Source of the DNA: Verrucomicrobiales bacterium
Lineage (GTDB): Bacteria > Verrucomicrobiota > Verrucomicrobiia > Verrucomicrobiales > Verrucomicrobiaceae
Direction: 5' to 3'
NCBI GenBank assembly: GCA_003453085.1
Contig: DMMK01000256.1
Span: 1-5,344, forward strand
DNA: 5,344 bases
Shown here one piece after another: positions 1 through 5,344 of the stretch (position 1 is its first letter; each line of letters opens with the position of its first letter). Under the pieces are notes generated by a model. It saw nothing but the letters and a program-made list of their open reading frames with translations. It was not told the origin of the DNA and ran no database searches. A program made the translations under genes and the position numbers.

Positions 1-1779
1 GACAAACGCCCCGGCCAGACCATTCCCGTGGCCGAATGGCGCCAGGATGATCCAGGAAGCATCCCTGCGGGCGATGTCTATGGCGGCGGTGCCCCCACCG
101 GTATGTGCTTTTATGAAAACGGTGCCCTCGGCGACAAGTGGAAGGGCCTGCTGCTGAGCTGCGAAACTGGCCGCAACGTGGTCTTTGGCTACCTGCCCAA
201 ACCCGATGGCGCAGGCTTCAAACTGGAGCGCTTTGACTTCTGCACCACGAACACCACAGGCGTCTTCAAAGGCAGTGATTTCGTCGGCGGCAAGGACAAC
301 ATGTCTGACGAAAGCCACACCCTCTTCCGCCCCAGCGATGTCTGCGTCGGCGCAGACGGTGCCATCTATGTCAGTGACTGGTTCGACAAACGCACTGGTG
401 GCCACCAGGACACGGACGAAACCTGCAGCGGCACCATTTACCGCATCGCGCCGAAAGGCTCCAAGCCCCAGACCGCAAAGATCAGCTTCGACACCACCGA
501 AGGCCAGATCGCCGCACTGAAGTCCCCGGCCAACAACGTCCGCCACACGGGTTTTGTGAAGCTCAAGGAACAGGGAGACAAGGCCGTGGCCGCTGTTGCC
601 GCCCTGGCTGAAGACAAGGATCCCTACCTCGCAGCCCGTGCCATCTGGCTCCTGGCCCAGATGGGTGAAAAAGCCAGTCTGCGCATTCGCCCCTGGCTGG
701 AATCCGACGATGAAAACAAGCGCCTCGTCGCCCTCCGTGCCCTGCGTGCCGCCGGTGGAGATCTGATGGATCTCTTCAACAGTATGGCAGCCGATGGCTC
801 CGCTGCCGTCCGTCGCGAAGTCGCCGTAGCCATGCGCGATGTGCCCGTCGCCCAAAGCGGCAACATCCTGGTGGAACTGGCCAAACGCTACAGTGGCAAG
901 GACCGCTCCTACCTCGAAGCCTGGGGCATCGGCTGCACAGGCAAGGAAGCCGAAGTCTGGGCCGCGCTGAAAAAAGCTAGCAATGGCACCCCTGCCGAAG
1001 AGTGGACAGATGCCTTTGCCCAGGCCACCTGGCGCCTGCACCCCGCTGCCGCCGTTGAGTCCGTGAAAGCCCGAGCCGTTTCAGCCAAGCTCAGCCCACA
1101 GCAGCGCAAGCTCGCCCTCGACACCCTCGCCTTTACCCAGGATGCCAGTGCCGCCCAGGCCATGCTGGCCGTGGCCAAGGACAAAGAATCCCCCGTCCAT
1201 GGCGACGCCATGTGGTGGCTGATCAACCGCAGCACCAACGACTGGAAAGACTACAACATCGCAGGCGAACTCAAGGCCCAAGGCATCTTCGATCCCGAAG
1301 CCGCCAAGCTCGTCACCATCGAGATCCCACCGGCAACCCCCAGCCTCGTGAAATTGGAAGATGTGACGAAACTCAAGGGCGATGCCAAAAACGGCTCCTC
1401 CCTCGTCGTCCGCTGCGTCATGTGCCACCAGATCAACAATCAGGGCGTCGAATTCGGCCCCAGCTTGCAGGGATGGGGCCTCAGCCAGCCTACCGACATC
1501 ATCGCCCAGGCCATTTTGGAGCCCAGCAAGGACATCGCCCACGGTTTCGACGGCGTGGAGATTGTCACTAAGGACGGCATCAAAATTCACGGCATGGTCC
1601 TGACCGAAGGCGATGTGCTCATCGTCCGCAGCATGGGCGGCCAGACGCAGTTTGTGCCGAAAAGCCGCATCGCCAGCAAAAAGAAAATGGACCGCTCCCT
1701 CATGCTCAGCGGCACCCAGCTCGGCCTCACCGCCCAGGACGTGGCCGACATCGTCGCCTACATGCGCCAGGCGGAGTAA
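1..1779 (+). CDS. Heme-binding (c-type cytochrome) domain protein with beta-propeller end and HEAT-like repeats, 5'-truncated
   Basis: The reading frame is open from the first base (first residues DKRPGQTIPV), so the start lies outside the window; 592 residues are visible. Residues about 1-155 look like the end of a PQQ/sugar-dehydrogenase-like beta-propeller (DVCVGADGAIYVSDWFD, then GTIYRIAPKG). About 190-400 are alanine- and leucine-rich paired helices of the HEAT type (AARAIWLLAQMG, RLVALRALRAAGG). About 455-592 form a compact cytochrome c domain with one CVMCH heme site (C472, C475, H476). Met568 in RSLM, followed by GLTAQDVADIVAYM, is the likely second heme ligand. This matches the large Planctomycetes/Verrucomicrobia family often annotated as putative membrane-bound dehydrogenase or heme-binding protein (TIGR02603-type C-terminus). 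Family members are usually around 900-1100 residues, so roughly a third or more is missing. It is probably exported and works as an electron-accepting oxidoreductase on sugars or similar compounds, but the substrate cannot be told. The signal peptide would be upstream. Confidence 0.9.
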   Translation, partial: DKRPGQTIPVAEWRQDDPGSIPAGDVYGGGAPTGMCFYENGALGDKWKGLLLSCETGRNVVFGYLPKPDGAGFKLERFDFCTTNTTGVFKGSDFVGGKDNMSDESHTLFRPSDVCVGADGAIYVSDWFDKRTGGHQDTDETCSGTIYRIAPKGSKPQTAKISFDTTEGQIAALKSPANNVRHTGFVKLKEQGDKAVAAVAALAEDKDPYLAARAIWLLAQMGEKASLRIRPWLESDDENKRLVALRALRAAGGDLMDLFNSMAADGSAAVRREVAVAMRDVPVAQSGNILVELAKRYSGKDRSYLEAWGIGCTGKEAEVWAALKKASNGTPAEEWTDAFAQATWRLHPAAAVESVKARAVSAKLSPQQRKLALDTLAFTQDASAAQAMLAVAKDKESPVHGDAMWWLINRSTNDWKDYNIAGELKAQGIFDPEAAKLVTIEIPPATPSLVKLEDVTKLKGDAKNGSSLVVRCVMCHQINNQGVEFGPSLQGWGLSQPTDIIAQAILEPSKDIAHGFDGVEIVTKDGIKIHGMVLTEGDVLIVRSMGGQTQFVPKSRIASKKKMDRSLMLSGTQLGLTAQDVADIVAYMRQAE

Positions 1780-1801
1780 GCTTAATCTGTCAGAGCTCTT
1801 C

Positions 1802-1835
1802 AAGAACCCGGCCCACTAAGGTCGGGTTCTTTTTT
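1802..1835 (+). terminator. Rho-independent terminator of the heme protein gene
   Basis: A perfect 9-base inverted repeat (AAGAACCCG at 1802-1810, CGGGTTCTT at 1823-1831) is extended by a G-U and two G-C pairs around a six-base loop (CACTAA). It ends in a run of six T (1830-1835). It begins 23 bases after the upstream stop codon and ends five bases before the stop of the convergent gene. The T run is on the + strand only; on the - strand the stem is followed by TTCTTGAAG-like sequence, so termination of the opposing gene here would be weak. Confidence 0.88.
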
Positions 1836-1840
1836 GAAGC

Positions 1841-2464
1841 TTATATGGAGGGCTCGAAAATAATGTAATCGAAATCGCCATTGAAGATGGAAAAGCCCAA
1901 CTCATAGGGCCTGCCCTTCATGATGACAGGATCGATCATGAACGGCACCATCCTTTCATTTTGGAGATTCGAGTCAATGCCCACAGGCGCATCCGACAGA
2001 ATGGGTTTCGGAAGATCCAAGGAAACCCTGGTACCTCTTCCATCGTCGCCCTCTTCGATCTTCCAAGTGCCCGAGATCCCATAGTAGCCCCCAGTGAACG
2101 GGTAATGTCTTTCGTCCTTCCCGTGAATGCAGCACGCAGGAATGTCGGTCCCCGTGTAGCTGCCATTCGAGTTCAGAATGATCATTCCAGTTTTGATCTT
2201 GTACCCCATTTTCTCCAGCCTGCCCCAAGAGTCCTCCCGCAACCGGTAAGTCCCCGCCAGTTTGTCCATCGCCACTGGCCCCTTAACAAACGGACTCGTC
2301 ACCGTATGCATGACCGTCAAAAACAGCCAGCCGGCCGTGAAGAAAATCACAATCCCTCCGGCGGTCTTCCATCGCTTCGTGAAAACCGCGATCAAAACAG
2401 CAACGGTGCCAATGAGCATTGCAGCCAGAAGCAGGAGTCCAAAAAGAATGCTGAAAATGTTCAT
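1841..2464 (-). CDS. Hypothetical membrane-anchored protein with two N-terminal membrane segments
   Basis: I do not recognise this 207-residue protein. Residues 3-28 and about 35-55 are hydrophobic membrane segments joined by a short basic turn (TKRWK, 29-33). By the positive-inside rule the turn is cytoplasmic and both ends are outside. The remaining 150 residues form a soluble, apparently beta-rich domain starting at KLAGTYRL (68-75). It has repeated G-T-[YW] strand starts (GTYRL, GTWKI), a LNSNGSYTG segment and a Cys pair at 111-112. The pattern recalls small lipocalin-like or META-like beta domains, but this is only a visual resemblance. The gene stands alone, convergent with the heme protein gene and divergent from speA. 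The ATG at 2464 is the only start that gives the first membrane helix; an in-frame TGA lies two codons upstream. G+C is low compared with its neighbours (hand counts of two 60-base lines gave 43-45%, against 67% for a line in the heme protein gene). This could mean relaxed selection or acquisition. Confidence 0.72.
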   Translation of the reverse strand: MNIFSILFGLLLLAAMLIGTVAVLIAVFTKRWKTAGGIVIFFTAGWLFLTVMHTVTSPFVKGPVAMDKLAGTYRLREDSWGRLEKMGYKIKTGMIILNSNGSYTGTDIPACCIHGKDERHYPFTGGYYGISGTWKIEEGDDGRGTRVSLDLPKPILSDAPVGIDSNLQNERMVPFMIDPVIMKGRPYELGFSIFNGDFDYIIFEPSI

Positions 2465-2497
2465 GGTTCAGTAGTAGCTCACGCCTGATCACCTCCC
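2465..2497 (-). promoter_or_regulatory. Strong Shine-Dalgarno site with in-frame four-codon minicistron ahead of the hypothetical gene
   Basis: On the - strand, GGGAGGTGATC (2497-2487) contains an eight-base match to the anti-Shine-Dalgarno sequence (GGAGGTGA). It lies 24 bases before the ATG at 2464, too far to place a ribosome there directly. It is six bases from a GTG at 2482, which reads GTG AGC TAC TAC TGA and stops one codon (ACC) before the ATG, in the same frame. Either a tiny leader (M-S-Y-Y) feeds ribosomes onto the ATG by reinitiation, or the match is chance, or the TGA interrupts a formerly longer start region. The sequence is certain; the function is inferred. Confidence 0.35.
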
Positions 2498-2561
2498 GAC
2501 CGCTTGGATCGTAAAATGTCTGGGACACAGCCTCCTTAGACGGAAAAACCGCCTCAAGATG

Positions 2562-2577
2562 ATCTGGAAGCCCAGAT
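2562..2577. repeat. Small perfect inverted repeat in the divergent intergenic region
   Basis: ATCTGG (2562-2567) and CCAGAT (2572-2577) are perfect reverse complements around AAGC. It could be a small RNA hairpin in the leader of the - strand gene or a weak protein-binding site. No T run follows in a way that would make it a terminator. An inverted repeat this short can occur by chance. The rest of the 218-base gap between the two divergent genes shows no RNA gene or longer repeat. Confidence 0.25.
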
Positions 2578-2637
2578 TTCACAGGGATTACCCCCGCCCG
2601 TGCCAGACAGCAACTGCCCCCTAGCTCATAGTTTCAC

Positions 2638-2665
2638 TTTTCATCCGGCAGATTGCCCCCATAAT
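2638..2665 (+). promoter_or_regulatory. Possible sigma-70-type promoter for speA
   Basis: TTTTCA (2638-2643, four of six to TTGACA) and CATAAT (2660-2665, five of six to TATAAT) are separated by 16 bases. Transcription would begin near 2672, giving a leader of only about 11 bases before the ATG at 2683. That fits the absence of any Shine-Dalgarno site there. It is a visual match only; promoters of this phylum are poorly characterised. Confidence 0.3.
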
Positions 2666-2682
2666 CGCGCGCTCAGACTTAC

Positions 2683-4629
2683 ATGGAACGCCGCCCCCCT
2701 AAAACCGCCCCTTGGACCATCAACGACAGCGCCGATCTCTACGGCATTCGTGAGTGGGGTCATGGTTACTTCGATGTCTCTCCCAAAGGCGAAGTCGTCG
2801 TCAACCTGAAGGATGGCAAGAAACCGAAGCCGGTTTCCTTGTCTGAAATTGTCAAAGGCCTGCGCGAGCGCGGCACCCAGCTTCCGGTGCTGATCCGCTT
2901 TGGCGATCTGCTGCGCTGGCGCATTGACGAACTCAATGAAGGTTTCCACTCCGCCATCAAGGAGGCCAAGTACCAGGGCCTGTATCGCGGCGTTTATCCG
3001 ATCAAGGTGAACCAGCAGCAGGAAGTCATCGAAGAGATCACCCGCTATGGTCGCAAGTATCACTACGGTCTCGAAGCCGGCAGCAAGCCGGAACTCATCG
3101 CGGCCCTGGCCTACATGCACGACCCTGAGGCCTACATCGTTTGCAACGGCTACAAGGATGAAGAGTTCATTGACCTCGCCCTGAATGCCCAAAAAATGGG
3201 CCTGCAGGTCATCCTGGTGCTCGAAATGCCGAGCGAGCTGGCCCTGATCCTGGAACGCTCGAAAAAAATGGGTGTGCGCCCGACCCTGGGCGTACGTTTC
3301 CGTCTCAGCGCGGAAAGCGCCGGTTACTGGAGTGGATCCGGCGGCGACGCCAGCGTCTTCGGCCTGAACATCAGCCAGCTCATGGGTGTGGTGGATCACC
3401 TTCGTGACCAAGGCATGCTCGACTGCCTGCGCATGCTGCACTACCACCAGGGCTCGCAGATCCCGAACATCCGCGCCATCCGCCAGGCCGTGACCGAAGC
3501 CACCCGCGTCTATTGCGGCCTCGTCAAAGAAGGTGCCCGCATGGGCATTCTGGATCTGGGCGGCGGCCTCGCCATCAGCTATGACGGCTTCAAGGGTGCC
3601 ACCTCAGCCTCCAGCAACTACGGCACCAAGGAATACTGTGCTGACGTCATCGAGGCCATTTCCGAAGTCACCGCCGAAGCAGGCGTGCCGCATCCCGACA
3701 TCATCACCGAGTCCGGCCGCGCCGTTGTCGCCTACTATTCCGTCCTGGTCATCAACATCCTGGATGTGAACCGCTTCGAGCCTGGTCGTGGCAAAATCGA
3801 ACTGCATAAAGACTCCCCTCAGCTTCTTCATAACCTCGCCGAACTGCGCGAAGAATTCGGCAAGGATGCCTCCAAGCTGACTCGTGACCGCGTGCAGGAG
3901 ATCTACAACGACGCCGTCTATTACCGCGACAAGCTGCGCACCGAATTCAATTACGGCAAAGTCGGCCTGCGCGAGCGCTCCCAGGGCGAAGAAATGTACT
4001 GGTCCATCATGACCTGGATCTCCGGCAAGCTGGAGTCTGTGGGCCACGATGGCAGCCAGATGGAGCGCATGAGCACCGTGATGACGGATTACTACTACGG
4101 TAACTTCAGCGTCTTCCAGAGCCTTCCCGACCTTTGGGCCATTGACCAGATCTTTCCGGTCATGCCCATCCATCGCCTGAAGGAAAAGCCGACCCGCAAC
4201 GCCGTGCTTTCCGACATCACTTGCGACAGCGACGGCAAGATTGATAAATTCGCCCACGGTGGTGAGATCTGCGGCAGTCTGCCGCTGCATGATCCTGACT
4301 TTGAAAAAGGCGAGGACTACATGCTGGGCATCTTCCTCGTCGGTGCCTACCAGGAAACCCTGGGCGATTTGCACAATTTGTTAGGCGACACCAACGTCGT
4401 GAGCGTCAGCATCGAAAACGGCAAGCTCAAGTACCGCCGCGAGCAGGAAGGCGACAGCGTCTCCGAAGTGCTCAGCTACGTGGAGTACGATCCCAAAGAC
4501 CTTGCCACCCGTTTCCGCAATCTGGCCGAAAGCGCCGTTGTCTCCAAACGCATCACCGCCACGGAGCGCCGTGAGATCATGGGTGCCTACGATGCGGGTC
4601 TGCGCGGCTACACGTATTTCGAAACCTAA
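2683..4629 (+). CDS. speA: Biosynthetic arginine decarboxylase (PLP-dependent, SpeA family)
   Basis: This 648-residue protein decarboxylates L-arginine to agmatine and CO2, the entry to the agmatine route to putrescine and spermidine. Its length matches the SpeA family (about 630-660). The N-terminal part carries the alanine-racemase-like PLP barrel. Y-P-I-K108-V-N is the Schiff-base lysine site. GLEAGSKPEL (129-138), H255 in HQGS, the GGG loop at 293-295 and ESGR (343-346) are the cofactor-binding motifs. The C-terminal part supplies ITCDSDG, with catalytic-type C514 and D515, and Y556 in GAYQETLGD, which by family analogy contacts the PLP phosphate. These match the ornithine decarboxylase set Lys69, His197, Glu274/Arg277, Cys360/Asp361 and Tyr389 of Trypanosoma brucei. 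The long region between barrel and C-terminus is the inserted helical part typical of SpeA. An in-frame TAA at 2662-2664 makes the ATG at 2683 the first possible ATG; no Shine-Dalgarno site precedes it. No key residue is missing, so it should be active. A lipoprotein gene follows after 16 bases. Confidence 0.97.
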   Translation: MERRPPKTAPWTINDSADLYGIREWGHGYFDVSPKGEVVVNLKDGKKPKPVSLSEIVKGLRERGTQLPVLIRFGDLLRWRIDELNEGFHSAIKEAKYQGLYRGVYPIKVNQQQEVIEEITRYGRKYHYGLEAGSKPELIAALAYMHDPEAYIVCNGYKDEEFIDLALNAQKMGLQVILVLEMPSELALILERSKKMGVRPTLGVRFRLSAESAGYWSGSGGDASVFGLNISQLMGVVDHLRDQGMLDCLRMLHYHQGSQIPNIRAIRQAVTEATRVYCGLVKEGARMGILDLGGGLAISYDGFKGATSASSNYGTKEYCADVIEAISEVTAEAGVPHPDIITESGRAVVAYYSVLVINILDVNRFEPGRGKIELHKDSPQLLHNLAELREEFGKDASKLTRDRVQEIYNDAVYYRDKLRTEFNYGKVGLRERSQGEEMYWSIMTWISGKLESVGHDGSQMERMSTVMTDYYYGNFSVFQSLPDLWAIDQIFPVMPIHRLKEKPTRNAVLSDITCDSDGKIDKFAHGGEICGSLPLHDPDFEKGEDYMLGIFLVGAYQETLGDLHNLLGDTNVVSVSIENGKLKYRREQEGDSVSEVLSYVEYDPKDLATRFRNLAESAVVSKRITATERREIMGAYDAGLRGYTYFET

Positions 4630-4645
4630 TTCCCATCCGGACATT

Positions 4646-4831
4646 ATGCGCAGCCTCTTCCTGCTCCTCATCGCCACATCCGTGCTTGCCTCCTGCATCA
4701 GCTTTCCGAGAGCTCAGATGCAGGCTCGTGAACGCCGTGCTGCCGCCGCTGAAAGCGGCGATGTGGACGGAGTGGGAGAGGCCCCGGCGATCAAAACCCG
4801 GAAAGACTTCCAAGAGCGCTATTTCCGTTAA
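4646..4831 (+). CDS. Small predicted lipoprotein
   Basis: This is a 61-residue protein. It begins M-R, followed by a hydrophobic stretch (SLFLLLIATSV) and a perfect lipobox, L14-A15-S16-C17, so signal peptidase II should cleave before C17 and lipidate it. The mature part is only 45 residues, highly charged and probably extended or helical. It has an Arg/Ala-rich section (QARERRAAAAES), an acidic Gly-rich linker and a basic-aromatic end (KTRKDFQERYFR). I know no named family for it. The ATG at 4646 lies 16 bases after the speA stop, so co-transcription with speA is likely; a functional link to it is unknown. No clear Shine-Dalgarno site is present. The same frame is open further upstream within speA, but only this start places a signal peptide at the N-terminus. 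Confidence 0.75.
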   Translation: MRSLFLLLIATSVLASCISFPRAQMQARERRAAAAESGDVDGVGEAPAIKTRKDFQERYFR

Positions 4832-4866
4832 GGCGCAGGCCCGGCAGATTGAAGTGAGATGAAGGA

Positions 4867-4884
4867 AAGCCGTTTCCACGGCTT
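4867..4884 (+). other. Hairpin between lipoprotein and ABC ATPase genes
   Basis: AAGCCGT (4867-4873) and ACGGCTT (4878-4884) form a perfect seven-base stem with a TTCC loop, 35 bases after the lipoprotein stop. No T run follows (the next bases are GCCACTCATC), so it is not a standard intrinsic terminator. It could weakly attenuate or stabilise the 3' end of a speA-lipoprotein message. Confidence 0.35.
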
Positions 4885-4911
4885 GCCACTCATCGTGATG
4901 TGGCATACAAC
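4883..4911 (+). promoter_or_regulatory. Possible sigma-70-type promoter for the ABC ATPase gene
   Basis: TTGCCA (4883-4888, five of six to TTGACA) and TACAAC (4906-4911, four of six to TATAAT) are spaced by exactly 17 bases. The predicted transcript would start near 4918, a few bases before the ATG at 4921, giving a leaderless or nearly leaderless message. This agrees with the lack of a Shine-Dalgarno site. A five-base inverted repeat, GGCAT (4902-4906) and ATGCC (4913-4917), straddles the -10 and could be an operator, though it is short. Confidence 0.3.
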
Positions 4912-4920
4912 AATGCCCGC

Positions 4921-5344
4921 ATGGTCCAAATCTCCATTCGCGATCTCACCAAACGCTTCGGCGCACAGACGGTTCTGGACCGGGTGAATGTGGAGATTGG
5001 CCAGGGGGAGCTGTTTTTCCTCCTCGGCCCCAGTGGCTGTGGCAAAACGACGCTGCTCAGGCACATCGCCGGCTTTTACCAGCCCAACAGCGGCCAGATC
5101 TTTTTCGGGGAGGAGGATGTCACCCGGCTGCCTGCGCACAAACGCGGCACCGGCATGATGTTTCAGAGCTATGCGCTGTGGCCGCATCTCAACGTGGCCC
5201 AGAACGTGGCCTTCGGCCTGGAGGAGCGCAAACGCCCGCGCCCGGAAATCGAGCAACGGGTGGCCGAGGCTCTGGACTTGGTCAAACTCGGGGGCCTGGG
5301 CACACGCCGCATCGCCCAGCTCTCTGGCGGGCAGCAGCAGCGCG
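4921..5344 (+). CDS. ABC transporter ATP-binding protein, PotA/FbpC/CysA-like, 3'-truncated
   Basis: The first 141 residues of an ABC importer ATPase are visible and the frame is open at the right edge. It hydrolyses ATP on the cytoplasmic side of the membrane to drive solute import. Motifs in order are R12-F13 (adenine-stacking region), Walker A GPSGCGKTT (36-44), the Q-loop at Q82 in MFQSYALWPHL, and the signature LSGGQQQR (134-141). Walker B, the H-loop and any C-terminal TOBE domain lie beyond the window. The segments GFYQPNSGQI, EDVTRLPAHKRGTGMMFQSYALWPHL and NVAFGL are typical of the roughly 350-residue group that includes PotA (polyamines), FbpC (iron), CysA (sulfate) and UgpC (glycerol phosphate). 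The visible part cannot separate these. Its place after speA makes polyamine import attractive but unproven. The ATG at 4921 gives the expected N-terminus (MVQISIRDLTKRFG); an in-frame GTG at 4900 would add seven residues and is less likely. Confidence 0.93.
   Translation, partial: MVQISIRDLTKRFGAQTVLDRVNVEIGQGELFFLLGPSGCGKTTLLRHIAGFYQPNSGQIFFGEEDVTRLPAHKRGTGMMFQSYALWPHLNVAQNVAFGLEERKRPRPEIEQRVAEALDLVKLGGLGTRRIAQLSGGQQQR

Noticed and set aside
1081..1803. A 240-residue open frame on the - strand opposite the heme protein gene
   Set aside because: It is exactly opposite a recognisable cytochrome domain, has low-complexity H/A/D-rich composition typical of antisense frames in G+C-rich genes, and shows no domain.
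1778..1842. Two AAGCTT copies (1778-1783 and 1837-1842) flanking the terminator, as possible insertion-site repeats
   Set aside because: A six-base palindrome repeated twice is easily chance, and the DNA between is a normal terminator with no inserted element.
1961..2488. A 175-residue + strand open frame opposite the hypothetical membrane gene
   Set aside because: It is basic and rich in P, R, N and Q with no hydrophobic core pattern. The - strand frame has clear membrane helices and is the more credible gene.
2487..2538. + strand GATCACCTCC and CCTCCTTA, resembling the 3' end of 16S rRNA
   Set aside because: These are the complements of two Shine-Dalgarno-like sites on the - strand. No other rRNA sequence surrounds them.
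2595..2607. TGGCACGGGCGGGG on the - strand as a possible sigma-54 promoter
   Set aside because: The -24 element TGGCAC is present but the -12 TTGC element is missing at the required spacing.
2641..3447. A 268-residue - strand open frame opposite the first part of speA
   Set aside because: Antisense shadow of a well-conserved enzyme, with composition dictated by codon bias and no motif.
3604..4374. A 256-residue - strand open frame opposite the middle of speA
   Set aside because: Same reason: it mirrors the SpeA codons and shows no independent protein signature.
4828..5256. A 142-residue - strand open frame opposite the ABC ATPase
   Set aside because: It lies across Walker A and Q-loop codons of an unmistakable ATPase and so is a shadow.

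Overview
The window looks like ordinary chromosome from a bacterium of the Planctomycetes-Verrucomicrobia group, most likely a Verrucomicrobium/Prosthecobacter-type member of the Verrucomicrobia. The main reason is the first gene. It combines the end of a dehydrogenase-like beta-propeller, HEAT-type helical repeats and a single-heme C-terminal domain, a combination greatly expanded in that group. The fairly high G+C of most genes and the lack of Shine-Dalgarno sites before several starts fit too. The assignment is inference, because no rRNA or other marker is present.

Layout from left to right: (i) bases 1-1779 hold the 3' part of a secreted-type heme protein gene on the + strand, ended by a clear intrinsic terminator (1802-1835). 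(ii) Convergent to it, 1841-2464 on the - strand encodes an unrecognised 207-residue protein with two membrane segments and an outer domain; its DNA is visibly poorer in G+C. (iii) A 218-base divergent gap (2465-2682) holds a strong but oddly placed Shine-Dalgarno site for the - strand gene, a possible promoter for the + strand gene, and a small inverted repeat. (iv) Bases 2683-4629 encode a complete biosynthetic-type arginine decarboxylase (SpeA) with its catalytic residues intact. (v) Sixteen bases later is a 61-residue lipoprotein gene (4646-4831). (vi) After an 89-base gap, an ABC transporter ATPase of the PotA/FbpC/CysA kind starts at 4921 and runs off the right edge.

SpeA converts arginine to agmatine, the first step of one route to putrescine and spermidine. 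An importer ATPase of the group that includes PotA lies downstream on the same strand, which suggests but does not prove a polyamine locus. The transporter could equally carry iron, sulfate or another solute, since its binding protein and permeases are outside the window. No mobile element, CRISPR array, RNA gene or clearly new system was found. The most unusual observations are the Shine-Dalgarno site that serves a four-codon in-frame minicistron just ahead of the - strand gene, and the possible very short leaders (or leaderless start) of the two + strand genes.
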